Position numbers and translations under genes: made by a program. The notes beneath the pieces were generated by a model. The model did no database searches and was not told the origin of the DNA. It worked only from the letters and a program-made list of their open reading frames with translations. Positions 38,000 through 52,086 of a stretch of 64,000 nucleotides of DNA are shown piece after piece; positions within the stretch are counted from its first letter, which is position 1, and each line of letters starts with the position of its first letter. This DNA is from Cupriavidus agavae (GTDB lineage: Bacteria > Pseudomonadota > Gammaproteobacteria > Burkholderiales > Burkholderiaceae), in assembly GCF_004217045.1 (NCBI RefSeq), contig NZ_SGXM01000001.1, forward strand, positions 1,054,001 through 1,118,000, written 5' to 3'.

Positions 38000-38893
38000 T
38001 TACTCCGGCAGTGCCTCGTAAGTCACCAGGAACACCTGGTCGTCCCCCGCGCTGACCGAGAGCCAGACGATGTCGAGGTCAGGGAAGGCGGCCTCGACGT
38101 AGCGGCGTTCGTTGCCGATCTCCACCACCAGTACGCCGCCCGGGTTCAGGCGTTTCTTTGCGCCGGCCACGATGCGGCGGACGATGTCCATGCCGTCGTC
38201 GCCACCAGCCAGCGCGATGCGGGGCTCGGCCTGGTACTCGGCCGGCAGTTCGCGCATCGACTGTTCGTTGACGTACGGCGGGTTGGTCAGGATCACGTCG
38301 TAGGTGGCGCCGGACGGCAGCGGGCCGTACAGGTCGCCCTCGAACAGCGCGATGCGGTCTTCCATCTTGTAGTCGGCCACGTTGCGGCGGGCCACGGCCA
38401 GCGCGTCGGGCGAGATGTCCACCGCGTCGATGCGGGCGTTGGGCCAGACGTGGGCGGCGATGATCGGCAGGCAGCCCGAGCCGGTGCACAGTTCCAGCAC
38501 CGGACCAATCTGCCCGATGTCGCCGATCCACGGCTCCAGGCCGTCGTGCAGCAGTTCGCCCACGAAGCTGCGCGGCACGATCACGCGCGAATCCACGTAG
38601 AAGCGCAGGCCGTGCATGAACGCCTCGTGCGTGATGTAGGCAGCGGGCACGCGCTCGGTGACGCGGCGCTCGATGACCTTGAGCACGGCGTCCACTTCCT
38701 CGGGCAGCAGGCGGGCGTCGAGGAACGGGTCGAGCGTGTCCAGCGGCAGGTTCAGCGTGTGCAGCACCAGGTAGGCTGCTTCATCGTAGGCATTGGCGCT
38801 GCCGTGGCCGAACGACAACCGCGCGGCCGTGAAGCGCGAAACGGCCAGGCGCAGCAGGTCGCGCACGGTTTGCAGGGGAGAGGTGGTTGCCAT
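38000..38893 (-). CDS. prmB: 50S ribosomal protein L3 N5-glutamine methyltransferase PrmB
   Basis: SAM-dependent enzyme methylating a glutamine of ribosomal protein uL3 (Gln150 in E. coli). 297 residues: an N-terminal helical domain, then the Rossmann fold with VLELCTGSGCLPI (SAM loop), DAVDISPDALAVA, and the catalytic NPPYVNEQSM. The phrase CTGSG and the length separate it from PrmC, which methylates release factors. Last gene of the dapC-dapD-dapE run, 62 bp after dapE. Confidence 0.94.
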   Translation of the reverse strand: MATTSPLQTVRDLLRLAVSRFTAARLSFGHGSANAYDEAAYLVLHTLNLPLDTLDPFLDARLLPEEVDAVLKVIERRVTERVPAAYITHEAFMHGLRFYVDSRVIVPRSFVGELLHDGLEPWIGDIGQIGPVLELCTGSGCLPIIAAHVWPNARIDAVDISPDALAVARRNVADYKMEDRIALFEGDLYGPLPSGATYDVILTNPPYVNEQSMRELPAEYQAEPRIALAGGDDGMDIVRRIVAGAKKRLNPGGVLVVEIGNERRYVEAAFPDLDIVWLSVSAGDDQVFLVTYEALPE

Positions 38894-38955
38894 GGATGTC
38901 AGCGTATTGTCAGGGGTGAGGCGTAGCGGGCAAGCGGGGCCGGGCGCTCAGGCGC

Positions 38956-40146
<1,191 letters not shown>

Positions 40147-40494
40147 TTAAAACAGCGAGGCGTAGTTGTCAGCGGAAAACCCCACGCTGACCTGGCCGTC
40201 GCGGTCCAGCACGGGGCGCTTGATCAGCGACGGGCTGGCCTGCATCAAGGCGATGGCGCCGGCTTCGCTCTCGGCGCGCGCCTTGTCGGCGTCGGACAGC
40301 GCACGGTACGTGGTGCCTTTCTTGTTCAGCAGCGTGGCCAGCGGCACGTGCCTGAGCCAGGCGCGCAGCATCTTTTCGTCAACGCCTTGCTTCTTGAAAT
40401 CGTGGAACGTGAACGCGACGCCGTTCGCATCCAGCCACGTGCGGGCCTTCTTGACGGTGTCGCAGTTCGGAATGCCGTAGAGCAGGACGGTCAT
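40147..40494 (-). CDS. ArsC/Spx-family reductase (YffB-like)
   Basis: Thioredoxin-fold protein of 115 residues with a single N-terminal Cys in YGIPNCDTVKKARTWL (Cys11), the pattern of the YffB/ArsC-like group. It has the family LIKRPVLDRDG segment near residue 90. No arsenate gene is nearby. Its place between dapD and dapE is a recurrent arrangement in betaproteobacteria, but its role there is unknown to me. ATG 40494 gives the standard MTVLLYGIPNC start; an ATG at 40509 is also in frame. Confidence 0.9.
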   Translation of the reverse strand: MTVLLYGIPNCDTVKKARTWLDANGVAFTFHDFKKQGVDEKMLRAWLRHVPLATLLNKKGTTYRALSDADKARAESEAGAIALMQASPSLIKRPVLDRDGQVSVGFSADNYASLF

Positions 40495-40505
40495 GATGTC
40501 GGGGA

Positions 40506-40871
40506 TCAACGGAACAGCAGGTTGAGGGCGATGACGAGCGAGCCCAGGCCCAGCGCCACGCCGGCCATGGCCACGCCGGTCATCAGGCGCAGGCGGCGGT
40601 CCAGCCGAGCGGCCTCGCGGCGCAGCGCCTCGATCGTGATGGCGTGCTGCTCGGCCAGCATCTTGACGGCTTCGGCCTGCTGCATGGCCGCGGCTTCCAG
40701 CTCGGCGATGCGGGCGGCGGGGTCGCGCGGCTCGGCCCCCTCGGCGGATTCAGCCGGGGCGCCGTCCTTGCGCTTGCCCTTCTTGAACCGGTCGATGGTC
40801 TTGTTGGCCTGTTCGAGAATGGTGGGGAGCAGGGAGAGCACGGTGCTGACGGTGGCGGGGTCGAGGGCCAT
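40506..40871 (-). CDS. Small coiled-coil protein with C-terminal membrane anchor
   Basis: 121 residues from ATG 40871 (129 if ATG 40895 is used; neither has a good ribosome site). An N-terminal helical stretch ALDPATVSTVLSLLPTILEQ is followed by a Lys-rich patch, a coiled coil (about residues 50-95; IAELEAAAMQQAEAVKMLAEQ) and a single C-terminal hydrophobic helix GVAMAGVALGLGSLVIALNLLF. I do not recognise a named family. Placed inside the dap operon, with 11 bp between its stop-proximal end and the ArsC-like start. Confidence 0.75.
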   Translation of the reverse strand: MALDPATVSTVLSLLPTILEQANKTIDRFKKGKRKDGAPAESAEGAEPRDPAARIAELEAAAMQQAEAVKMLAEQHAITIEALRREAARLDRRLRLMTGVAMAGVALGLGSLVIALNLLFR

Positions 40872-40956
40872 GAGTCGCTTGCGGAGGGATGGCATCGGCG
40901 GGGCTGGCGGCGCCGCCGGCCAGGGCCGGCGGCTCGTACAACGGGCTGGAAGGCGA

Positions 40957-41784
40957 TCAGTCGCCGCGCAGCAGGTCGTTCAGGCTGGTCTTGGCGCGGG
41001 TCTGCGCGTCCACCTTCTTGACGATCACGGCGCAGTACAGGCTGTACTTGCCATCCTTGGACGGCAGGTTGCCGGCCACCACGACCGAACCGGCCGGCAC
41101 GCGGCCATAGTGGATCTCGCCGGTTTCGCGGTCATAGATCTTGGTCGACTGGCCCAGGTACACACCCATCGAGATCACCGAGTTTTCCTCGACGATCACG
41201 CCTTCCACCACTTCCGAACGCGCGCCGATGAAGCAGTTGTCCTCGATGATGACCGGGTTGGCCTGCAGCGGCTCCAGCACGCCGCCAATGCCCACGCCGC
41301 CCGACAGGTGGACGTTCTTGCCGATCTGGGCGCACGAACCCACGGTGGCCCAGGTGTCGACCATCGTGCCTTCATCCACATAGGCGCCGATGTTCACGTA
41401 CGACGGCATCAGCACGGCATTCTTTGCGATGAACGAGCCACGGCGCGCCACGGCCGGCGGCACCACGCGGAACCCGGCGCGGGCGAAGTCTTCCTGCGAC
41501 CAGTTGGCGAACTTGGTCGGCACCTTGTCGTAGAACTGGGCGAAGCCGCCGGCGCTCATCGGCGCGTTGTCTTCGAGGCGGAACGACAGCAGCACGGCCT
41601 TCTTGACCCACTGGTTGACGATCCACTCGCTGCCTTGCTTCTCGGCCACGCGCAGCGTGCCGGCGTCGAGCTGCGAGATCACGTTGGCCACGCCTTCGCG
41701 GATGTCGGTCGGGGCGGACTTGGGGCTCAGGCTGGTGCGGTCTTCCCAGGCCTGGTCGATCAGGGCTTGCAGAGCTTGCGTCAT
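40957..41784 (-). CDS. dapD: Tetrahydrodipicolinate N-succinyltransferase
   Basis: Transfers succinyl from succinyl-CoA to tetrahydrodipicolinate, the entry step of the succinylase branch. 275 residues: N-terminal helical domain, then a left-handed beta-helix of hexapeptide repeats (for example [41 protein letters not shown]) and a C-terminal cap. The start at 41784 gives [13 protein letters not shown], the family N-terminus. 103 bp after dapC. Confidence 0.97.
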   Translation of the reverse strand: MTQALQALIDQAWEDRTSLSPKSAPTDIREGVANVISQLDAGTLRVAEKQGSEWIVNQWVKKAVLLSFRLEDNAPMSAGGFAQFYDKVPTKFANWSQEDFARAGFRVVPPAVARRGSFIAKNAVLMPSYVNIGAYVDEGTMVDTWATVGSCAQIGKNVHLSGGVGIGGVLEPLQANPVIIEDNCFIGARSEVVEGVIVEENSVISMGVYLGQSTKIYDRETGEIHYGRVPAGSVVVAGNLPSKDGKYSLYCAVIVKKVDAQTRAKTSLNDLLRGD

Positions 41785-41887
41785 GATGGTTCTTTCTCGG
41801 TGAGATTTGCGAAAGGGAGGCGGCGCCGGAAGCTGGGCCCCGGCGCCGGGGCGTTCGATCGGTGAAGCGGTAAACGTTGGCGCCGGC

Positions 41888-43087
41888 TCAGGCCAGCGAC
41901 TTGCAGAATGCGACGATCCGGCGCGCGCCCTCGACACATTCGTCGGGCGTGGCCACCAGTGCCATGCGCACCCGGTTCCGGCCCGGGTTCGCGCCGTGCG
42001 CATCGCGTGCCAGGTAGCTGCCCGGCAGCACGGCCACGTTCTGTTCGGCCAGCAGCCGCACGGCGAATTCGGTATCGGTCAGGCCGGTGCGCGAGACATC
42101 GGCCCAGAGGTAGAACGCCGCGTCCGGCAGCGCCACGTCCATGACCTCGGCGAGCAGCGGCGTGACTTCGGCGAACTTCTGCACGTAGGCGGCGCGATTC
42201 TCGCGCACGTGCGCCTCGTCGTCCCACGCGGCCACGCTGGCGGCCTGCACGGCCGGGTTCAGCGCCGCGCCGTGGTAGGTACGGTACAGCAGGAATTTCC
42301 TGAGGATGGCGGCGTCGCCGGCCACGAAGCCCGAGCGCAGGCCCGGCACGTTCGAGCGCTTGGACAGGCTTGAGAACATCACCAGCCGCTCGAAGCCGCG
42401 TCCCAGCTTGCGGGCCGCCTCCAGCGCGCCCAGCGGCGGGTTGGCCTCGTCGAAATAGATCTCGGAGTAGCACTCGTCCGAGGCGATCACGAAGCCGTAA
42501 CGGTCGGACAGCGCGAACAGATGCTTCCAGTCGTCCAGCGACAGCACCGCGCCCGTGGGATTGCCCGGCGAGCAGACGTAGAGCAATTGCACCTTCGGCC
42601 ACTCGTCGTCGCCAATCTGGGCAAAATCGGGCGCGAAATTGCGTGCCGGGTCGCTGTTGGCGAACACCGGGCGGGCGCCGGCCAGCAGGGCCGCGCCTTC
42701 ATAGATCTGGTAGAACGGGTTGGGGCACACCACCAGCGGATCAGGCCGGCTGGCGTCGATCACGGTCTGGGCGAAGGCGAACAGCGCCTCGCGCGATCCG
42801 CTGACCGGCAGCACCTCGGTGGCGGCGTCTACCCGGGGCAGCCCGTAACGGCGCTCCAGCCAACTGGCGATGGTCTGGCGCAGCGCCTCGGTGCCGGCCG
42901 TGGCCGGGTAGACCGCCAGGCCCGACAGCGAGGCCGTCATCGCGTCCTTGATGAACTGCGGGGTCGGATGCCGGGGCTCGCCAATGCCGAAACTGATCGC
43001 CGGCTTGTCGGCGGGTTTCACATCGGCCACCAGCACGCGCAGTTTCTCGAATGGATAGGTCTGGAGCAGGTCGAGGCGCGGATTCAC
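41888..43087 (-). CDS. dapC: Succinyldiaminopimelate transaminase
   Basis: Fold-type I PLP aminotransferase, 399 residues, that makes N-succinyl-LL-diaminopimelate from the keto acid and glutamate. Motifs: [34 protein letters not shown], and the PLP-lysine stretch [16 protein letters not shown]. Assignment to DapC rather than another aspartate-type transaminase rests on its place at the head of dapD-dapE. Promoter presumably lies in the 124 bp between it and the ferritin-like gene. Confidence 0.93.
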   Translation of the reverse strand: MNPRLDLLQTYPFEKLRVLVADVKPADKPAISFGIGEPRHPTPQFIKDAMTASLSGLAVYPATAGTEALRQTIASWLERRYGLPRVDAATEVLPVSGSREALFAFAQTVIDASRPDPLVVCPNPFYQIYEGAALLAGARPVFANSDPARNFAPDFAQIGDDEWPKVQLLYVCSPGNPTGAVLSLDDWKHLFALSDRYGFVIASDECYSEIYFDEANPPLGALEAARKLGRGFERLVMFSSLSKRSNVPGLRSGFVAGDAAILRKFLLYRTYHGAALNPAVQAASVAAWDDEAHVRENRAAYVQKFAEVTPLLAEVMDVALPDAAFYLWADVSRTGLTDTEFAVRLLAEQNVAVLPGSYLARDAHGANPGRNRVRMALVATPDECVEGARRIVAFCKSLA

Positions 43088-43211
43088 GGTGGCAGGCAGT
43101 GGGGCGGTGGAAACGCAGCATTATAGAGGAATGCCGCCCGGGGAATGCCGTCCGCCTGCGCTGCGGGTGCGTGAGGTGTGCGCTGCATGGCGCTCCGGCG
43201 CCGCCGCTGCC

Positions 43212-44051
43212 TCAATACAGCATCACGCGCGACACCATGGCCACGATCGGGCGGCGCACGAAGTCTTCGAGCCGGGCGTGCAGGTGCAGCGGCCGCAGCA
43301 GCATCCGCACGGTCATTTCCAGTGGCAGATGCCGCCGCACCACGGCGCTGCAGCGCGAATTCAGCGCGCGCACCTCGCGGTCCGGAATGTCCTCGCGGTC
43401 CTGCTCGATCCGCAGCACGTTGCGCAGCGCGATCTCGGCATCCTCGTTCTTGATTTCCAGCAGCCGGCGGGCCAGCGCGATGAAGACCTTGCCCCGGCCC
43501 AGCCGTTCCTGCCCGCTCAGGGTATTGAAATAGCGGAAGAAGTGCTTGTAGTGGCGCACCTCGTCGTTGGCGATGCGGCGCGTCAGGTCGCGCAGCACCG
43601 GCTCGTCGGTGGCCTGCTCCAGCGCCCGGTAGTACGTGGCGGTGCCGGTCTCCACCACGCATCGGGCCGCCATTTCCAGTGCCTGCGACCGCTCGAAGTT
43701 GTCGAGCGAGCACGTGAGGCGGTACTCGGCGAAGAAGCGGTCATAGCCGCGCTGCCAGTCGAATTCGGGCCAGACGTGCGCCACGTAGCGGCGCAGCGCC
43801 AGCCCGTGCTGCAGTTCCTCCGATTCCCAGTGATTGGAAAGCCACTTGGCGGCGTCGGGAACATCATCGTAGTAGGTGGCGAGGTTGCTGGCGTAGGTGT
43901 CGGAGCCGCTTTCGATGAACGAAGCGGCCGTCAGCAGGTAGAACAGCGTGCGGTTGTCGCGGACGCTGGCGATGTCGATCGACGCGTAGTCGATATCGGC
44001 CAGCGACCATGGCATTTCAGCCGGCGCGGGCGCCGGTTGCGAGTCGGACAT
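43212..44051 (-). CDS. Ferritin-like di-iron protein of unknown substrate
   Basis: 279 residues forming a four-helix ferritin-like core with a full di-iron ligand set: Glu47, Glu79 and His82 (SEELQH), Glu134, Glu164 and His167 (NDEVRH). This is the ExxH pair arrangement of ribonucleotide-reductase- and acyl-ACP-desaturase-type carboxylate proteins. A basic C-terminal extension (about 215-279) carries many Arg. No partner reductase or substrate gene is adjacent. Begins the strand-switch facing smc; function cannot be assigned. Confidence 0.85.
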   Translation of the reverse strand: MSDSQPAPAPAEMPWSLADIDYASIDIASVRDNRTLFYLLTAASFIESGSDTYASNLATYYDDVPDAAKWLSNHWESEELQHGLALRRYVAHVWPEFDWQRGYDRFFAEYRLTCSLDNFERSQALEMAARCVVETGTATYYRALEQATDEPVLRDLTRRIANDEVRHYKHFFRYFNTLSGQERLGRGKVFIALARRLLEIKNEDAEIALRNVLRIEQDREDIPDREVRALNSRCSAVVRRHLPLEMTVRMLLRPLHLHARLEDFVRRPIVAMVSRVMLY

Positions 44052-44475
44052 GCTCGAACCTCCAGGCTGGTGCGGCGAGGGCGGTAGGACAGCGGCGGAA
44101 CAGGCGGCGGGAAGTGCGCTTGCCCGAAGGCATCCGGGATCACGCGGGCATTTCGGGAGACTAGCACTAACCCTAGGAAGTTTCAGTTGCCAATCTGACT
44201 GTGACATTTTCGCGAATCCCGCGCCGCGCCTCGAAACAGCTTGCAACCCGGCGGGTAAGTCCCGGAGCCGCAAGGGGTTTTTCCACCACGACCAGGGACG
44301 GTTGGGGTGTGCGCAACGGTCGATAAAGCGGTGGGTCGGGGGTTTGGCGATGGTATGATTAGCGCCAATCTAGCGGGCACCGGGGGTGGTTTGCGGCGAA
44401 GACGTCACGTCTGGCTGTGTCTCCCGCGTTGGCCCGGCATTCCAATTTCCGTCTTGCCCAAACCACACGACAACC
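44052..44475. other. Divergent intergenic region ferritin-like gene / smc
   Basis: 424 bp without a convincing gene. It carries the candidate smc promoter at 44351-44359. The smc frame stays open back to 44386 but lacks family sequence there. Confidence 0.5.
44351..44359 (+). promoter_or_regulatory. Candidate extended -10 promoter for smc
   Basis: TGG-TATGAT at 44351-44359 is a good extended -10 element (TGn plus TATGAT). No clear -35 hexamer lies 17 bp upstream, which is acceptable for this promoter class. The implied leader to the smc GTG is about 110 nt. Confidence 0.4.
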
Positions 44476-47400
44476 GTGCGACTGTCCTCGATCAAACTGG
44501 CGGGCTTCAAGTCCTTCGTCGATCCCACCAATTTCCAAGTGCCCGGCCAACTGGTGGGCATCGTCGGTCCCAACGGCTGCGGTAAATCCAACATCATCGA
44601 CGCGGTGCGCTGGGTGCTTGGCGAATCACGTGCGTCGGAGCTGCGTGGCGAATCCATGCAGGACGTGATCTTCAACGGCTCCACGGCGCGCAAGCAGGCG
44701 GGCCGGGCCAGCGTGGAACTGGTGTTCGACAACGCCGAGGGCCGCGCCGCCGGCCAGTGGAGCCAGTACGCCGAGGTGGCGGTCAAGCGCGTGCTGACCC
44801 GCGACGGCACCTCGTCCTATTACATCAACAACCAGCCGGTGCGCCGCAAGGACATCCAGGACATCTTCCTGGGCACCGGCCTGGGTCCGCGCGCCTACGC
44901 GATCATCGGGCAGGGCATGATTTCGCGGATCATCGAGGCCAAGCCCGATGACATGCGGATCTTCCTGGAGGAAGCCGCGGGGGTGTCCAAGTACAAGGAG
45001 CGCCGCCGCGAGACCGAGAACCGCCTCGGCGATACGCGCGAGAACCTGACCCGCGTGGAAGACATCCTGCGCGAACTCGGTTCCAACCTCGAAAAGCTCG
45101 AAGGCCAGGCCGAAGTCGCCCAGCGTTTCAAGCAGTTGCAGTCCGAAGGCGAGGAGAAGCAGCACCTGCTGTGGCTGCTGCGCAAGCGCGAAGCCCAGGC
45201 CGAGCAGGAGCGCCACGCCCGTGCCATCGACCAGGCGCAGATCGACCTCGAAGCCCAGACCGCGCAGTTGCGCCACGTGGAAGCCGAGCTCGAAACGATG
45301 CGCGCGGCGCACTACGCGGCGTCCGACGGCATGCATGTGGCGCAGGGCGCACTGTACGAGGCCAATGCCGAAGTCAGCAAGCTGGAAGCGGAGATCCGCT
45401 ACGTGGTGGAGTCGCGCAACCGGCTGCAGGCGCAGATCGCCGCGCTGAGCACCCAGCGTGACCAGTGGCAAGGCAAGGCCGACCAGGCTGGCGAGGACAT
45501 CGCCCAGGCCGAGGAAGACCTGGCGCTGGCCGAGGCCCGTACCATCGAGTCGCAGGACACCGTGGCGCAGAAGAGCGACGAACTGCCGACGCTCGAAGCG
45601 CAGTGGCGCGACGCCCAGCAGACCCTCAACGACCAGCGCAGCGGCATCATGCAGGCCGAGCAGGCGCTGAAGCTCGAAGCCGCCCACCAGCGCAACGCCA
45701 ACCAGATGCTGCAGCAACTGGAACAGCGCCGCGAGCGGCTGCAGGGCGAGGAAAAGGGACTCGACCGCCCCGACGAGGTACGGCTCGAAGAACTGCGCAT
45801 GGACCTCGCCGAGCAGGAGGCCACGCTCGAAGAGGCGCAGGCCGTGCTGGGCGATGCCGAGGAATCGGTGCCGCGCCTCGACGCCGAGCGCCGCGCCGCG
45901 CAGGAACGTGTGCAGGGCGAAGCGGCCGCCATCGCTTCGCTCGACGCCCGCCTGGCCGCGCTGCGCCAGTTGCAGGAGAGCGTGCAGACCGACGGCAAGG
46001 TGCAACCGTGGCTGGAACGCCATGGATTGGCCGAATTGCCACGTCTGTGGAAGAAGGTCCATATCGAGCCGGGCTGGGAAAACGCGCTCGAATCGGTGCT
46101 GCGCGAGAAGCTGGCCGCGCTGGAGGTGTCGAACCTCGACTGGGTCAAGGGTTTCCTGGGCGACGTGCCGCCAGCCAAGCTCGCGTTCTACACGCCGCCG
46201 GCCGCCGCGCGTCCGGTGGAGGCACCGGCCGGGCTGCGCCCGCTGATGTCGCTGGTGCAGATCACCGAGCCCGGCATCCGCGCCGTGATGCAGGACTGGC
46301 TGGCCGATGTGTTCACCGCCAGCGACATGTCGCAGGCACTGGCCGCCCGCAACACGCTGCCCGAAGGCGCGCAGTTCGTGGTGGCAGAGGGCCATCTGGT
46401 GGGCCGCAACGCCATCCAGATCTACGCCGCCGACTCCGAGCAGGCCGGCATGCTGGCCCGCGAGCAGGAGATCGAGAACCTGCAGAAGCAGTCGCGCGCG
46501 CAGATGCTGCTGTCCGACGAGGCAAAGTCCCAGTCGGTCCGCGCCGAAACCGCCTACACGCACGCCAGCACGCAGTTGATCGAGGCCCGCGCCCGTGCCG
46601 AGCAGGCCACGCGCCGCGTGCATGCGCTGCAGATGGACGTGCTCAAGCTGTCGCAGGCCATGGAGCGCTTCTCGGCCCGCAGCAACCAGATCCGCGAGGA
46701 ACTGACCGAGATCGATGCCCAGATCGACGAGCAGCGCGCAATCCGCGCCGAGTCCGAAGCGAGCTTCGAGCAGCACGACACCCAACTGGCCGAACTCCAG
46801 GCGTCGCACGAAGACCAGCAGATGGCCTTCGACGCGCTCGACGCCAAGCTGACCGCCGCCCGCCAGCAACTGCGCGATCTCGAACGCGCCGCCCAGGAAG
46901 CCGTGTTCGCCGAGCGCAACCTGGCTGGCCGCATCGACGAGTTGCGCCGCAATATCCAGATGGCCGGCGACCAGAGCGAGCGCATCGCAGAATCTTTAGA
47001 AAATGCGCGCGCCGAACTGGAAACGATCAACCAGCAGACCGCCAACACGGGGCTGCAGGAAGCGCTGGAAATCCGCGCCGAGAAGGAACAGAAGCTGTCA
47101 GCCGCGCGCATCGAGCTGGACGCGCTGTCCGCGCAACTGCGCCAGTTCGATGAACAACGCCTGGCCGCCGAGCGCAGCCTGCAACCGCTGCGCGACCGCA
47201 TCACCGAATGCCAGCTCAAGGAGCAGGCCGCGCGCCTGAACCAGGAACAGTTCACCGAGCAACTGGCCACGGCCGAGGTGGACGAGGCCGCGCTGGCCGA
47301 GAAGCTCACGGGCGACCTCAAGCCGTCGTACCTGCAGGGCGAGGTCACGCGCCTGAACAACCTGATCAACGGGCTCGGGCCGGTCAACATGGCCGCGCTC

Positions 47401-47991
47401 GACGAACTGGCCGCCGCGCGCGAGCGCAAGACCTTCCTCGATGCGCAGTCGGCCGACCTGCTGGACGCGATCAACACGCTCGAAGACGCGATCAACAAGA
47501 TCGACCAGGAAACCCGTGCGCTGCTGCAGGGCACGTTCGACCAGGTCAACCATCACTTTGGCGAACTGTTCCCGGCGCTGTTCGGCGGCGGACAGGCGCG
47601 CCTGATCATGACCGGCGAGGAAATCCTCGATGCCGGCGTGCAGGTGATGGCCCAGCCCCCGGGCAAGAAGAACTCGACGATTCACCTGCTGTCCGGCGGC
47701 GAGAAGGCGCTGACCGCGATTGCGCTGGTGTTTGCGATGTTCCAGCTGAACCCGGCGCCGTTCTGCCTGCTGGACGAGGTGGACGCGCCGCTCGACGATG
47801 CCAATACCGAGCGCTACGCCAACATGGTGGCGCGCATGTCAGACAAGACCCAGTTCGTGTTTATTTCCCACAACAAGATTGCGATGGAGATGGCCCACCA
47901 GCTGATCGGCGTGACGATGCAGGAGCAGGGCGTCTCGCGGATCGTGGCAGTGGATATGGATGCAGCCGTATCGATGGCGGAGGCCGCTTAA
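44476..47991 (+). CDS. smc: Chromosome segregation ATPase SMC
   Basis: 1171-residue condensin subunit. It starts at GTG 44476 giving the standard MRLSSIKLAGFKSFVDPT; Walker A GPNGCGKSN is at about residues 32-40. Two long coiled coils flank the hinge (about 505-660), and the C-terminal head has LLSGGEKALTAIAL (signature) and FCLLDEVDAPLDDAN (Walker B). Followed after one base by zipA and then ligA, a conserved order in this group. ScpA/ScpB partners are not in the window. Confidence 0.97.
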   Translation: MRLSSIKLAGFKSFVDPTNFQVPGQLVGIVGPNGCGKSNIIDAVRWVLGESRASELRGESMQDVIFNGSTARKQAGRASVELVFDNAEGRAAGQWSQYAEVAVKRVLTRDGTSSYYINNQPVRRKDIQDIFLGTGLGPRAYAIIGQGMISRIIEAKPDDMRIFLEEAAGVSKYKERRRETENRLGDTRENLTRVEDILRELGSNLEKLEGQAEVAQRFKQLQSEGEEKQHLLWLLRKREAQAEQERHARAIDQAQIDLEAQTAQLRHVEAELETMRAAHYAASDGMHVAQGALYEANAEVSKLEAEIRYVVESRNRLQAQIAALSTQRDQWQGKADQAGEDIAQAEEDLALAEARTIESQDTVAQKSDELPTLEAQWRDAQQTLNDQRSGIMQAEQALKLEAAHQRNANQMLQQLEQRRERLQGEEKGLDRPDEVRLEELRMDLAEQEATLEEAQAVLGDAEESVPRLDAERRAAQERVQGEAAAIASLDARLAALRQLQESVQTDGKVQPWLERHGLAELPRLWKKVHIEPGWENALESVLREKLAALEVSNLDWVKGFLGDVPPAKLAFYTPPAAARPVEAPAGLRPLMSLVQITEPGIRAVMQDWLADVFTASDMSQALAARNTLPEGAQFVVAEGHLVGRNAIQIYAADSEQAGMLAREQEIENLQKQSRAQMLLSDEAKSQSVRAETAYTHASTQLIEARARAEQATRRVHALQMDVLKLSQAMERFSARSNQIREELTEIDAQIDEQRAIRAESEASFEQHDTQLAELQASHEDQQMAFDALDAKLTAARQQLRDLERAAQEAVFAERNLAGRIDELRRNIQMAGDQSERIAESLENARAELETINQQTANTGLQEALEIRAEKEQKLSAARIELDALSAQLRQFDEQRLAAERSLQPLRDRITECQLKEQAARLNQEQFTEQLATAEVDEAALAEKLTGDLKPSYLQGEVTRLNNLINGLGPVNMAALDELAAARERKTFLDAQSADLLDAINTLEDAINKIDQETRALLQGTFDQVNHHFGELFPALFGGGQARLIMTGEEILDAGVQVMAQPPGKKNSTIHLLSGGEKALTAIALVFAMFQLNPAPFCLLDEVDAPLDDANTERYANMVARMSDKTQFVFISHNKIAMEMAHQLIGVTMQEQGVSRIVAVDMDAAVSMAEAA

Positions 47992-47992
47992 G

Positions 47993-49321
47993 ATGGAACT
48001 GCAGAACGCACTGATCATCGCGGGTGTTGTATTGCTGTTGCTGCTGGTGGCCTACAACCGCTGGCAGATCCACAAGGCGCGGCGCGTGCGCCCGCTGATG
48101 CCCGAGGACGACCTGCCGCCGATGCGCGAGCCGGTGGTGACCAAGACCACGCACCCGGAAACGCAGGCCAGGCTCAAGGAAACCGTACCCGAACACATCG
48201 CGCGCCGCGAGCCGACGCTCGGCGAGGCGGGCCGGGGCCTGCCGCATGACGAGGCGGACAGCCCGGGCGATGTCGCCACGGCGACCGCCGCCGCCCATGC
48301 GGCGGCGCGCACGGCCGATGCCGACGAGGTGGTGGCCGAGGAAGTGGCGGTGGCAGCCGCCGCGCGGGAGGAGGAACCGGTCGATGCGACGGCCGCGCCC
48401 GTGGCAGCCGAACCCGAGCCCGTGGCTGTCGCTGCGACCGCCGCTGCCGCTGCCGCGCCCGAACCCGCGGTGATGGACGGCCAGCCGTCGCCAGCCGTGA
48501 TCGACCCGCTGATCGACTGCATCGTGCCGATGCACCTGGAGCGCAAGGCCTCTGGCGACCGCATCCTGCCGCTGACTGGCCGCCTGCGCCGGGCCGGCAC
48601 GAAGCAGGTGCATATCGAGGGGCTGCGTGCCGAGGCCAACGCCTGGGAGCCGGTTACCGCCGGACACCAGTACGAAGACCTGCAGGTGGCCGTGCAGCTG
48701 GCCAACCGCAGCGGTCCGCTCAACGCGCTCGAATTCTCCGAGTTCGTCAACGCCGTGGAGGCACTGGGCGAAGCGCTCGACGCCTCGGCCGAACTGCCCG
48801 ACATGACCGAAACCGTGGCCAATGCCCGCGAACTGGACGGGTTTGCCGCCGGTGCGGACGTACAGCTTGGCGTCAACGTGATTTCCGACGGTGCGCCGTG
48901 GTCCGCCGCCTACGTGCAGAACGTGGCAACCCAGGACGGGCTGGTGCTGTCGCGCGACGGCACGCGCTTCATCCGCTATGAACCGGGCGCGGACGGCGTG
49001 CAGAAGCCGCTGTTCACGCTCCAGTTCGGCGAAACCAACTTCCTGCGCGACGACCTGACGCTGAACGCCGGCCGCCAGATCACGCTGCTGCTGGATGTGC
49101 CTCAGGCATCACAATCGATCAAGCCGTTCAAGACGGTCTGCGAATACGGCTACAGCCTGGCGCAGCGCATGGGCGCGCAACTGGTGGACGACAACATGCG
49201 GCCGCTGACCGAGGCGTCGTTCGTGGCGATCTTCAACCAGCTCGAAAAGCTGTACGAGAAGCTTGAAGCGCGCGGCATGCCAGCCGGGTCTCCCGTGGCC
49301 GTGCGCCTGTTCAGCCTGTAA
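47993..49321 (+). CDS. zipA: Cell division protein ZipA
   Basis: Membrane-anchored FtsZ tether, 442 residues. One N-terminal helix (ALIIAGVVLLLLLVAYNRW) is followed by a basic patch, a long Ala/Glu/Pro-rich disordered linker (about 45-165), and the C-terminal ZipA FtsZ-binding domain (from about 175; FTLQFGETNFLRDDLTLNAGRQITLLLD). ATG 47993 is one base after the smc stop. E. coli ZipA is 328 residues, and the extra length is in the linker. Confidence 0.92.
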   Translation: MELQNALIIAGVVLLLLLVAYNRWQIHKARRVRPLMPEDDLPPMREPVVTKTTHPETQARLKETVPEHIARREPTLGEAGRGLPHDEADSPGDVATATAAAHAAARTADADEVVAEEVAVAAAAREEEPVDATAAPVAAEPEPVAVAATAAAAAAPEPAVMDGQPSPAVIDPLIDCIVPMHLERKASGDRILPLTGRLRRAGTKQVHIEGLRAEANAWEPVTAGHQYEDLQVAVQLANRSGPLNALEFSEFVNAVEALGEALDASAELPDMTETVANARELDGFAAGADVQLGVNVISDGAPWSAAYVQNVATQDGLVLSRDGTRFIRYEPGADGVQKPLFTLQFGETNFLRDDLTLNAGRQITLLLDVPQASQSIKPFKTVCEYGYSLAQRMGAQLVDDNMRPLTEASFVAIFNQLEKLYEKLEARGMPAGSPVAVRLFSL

Positions 49322-52005
<2,684 letters not shown>

Positions 52006-52030
52006 GTCAAGCGTCTCCGCTTCGCTGGTT

Positions 52031-52064
52031 TTCTCCCCTCTCCCGCGAGCGGGAGAGGGGAGAA
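52031..52064. repeat. Dispersed CCCCTCTCCC palindrome, def/rluB convergent junction
   Basis: TTCTCCCCTCTCCCGC-GA-GCGGGAGAGGGGAGAA: 16-nt perfect arms, 2-nt centre. It sits 25 nt past the def stop and 22 nt from the opposing rluB stop, so it can shape the 3' ends of both transcripts. Confidence 0.78.
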
Positions 52065-52086
52065 AGACTGAGGGAGTCAAACTCCC

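Noticed and set aside
44626..46869. 747-codon minus-strand open frame inside smc
   Set aside because: Leucine/arginine/glutamine-rich mirror of the coiled-coil coding sequence; SMC motifs on the plus strand are complete.
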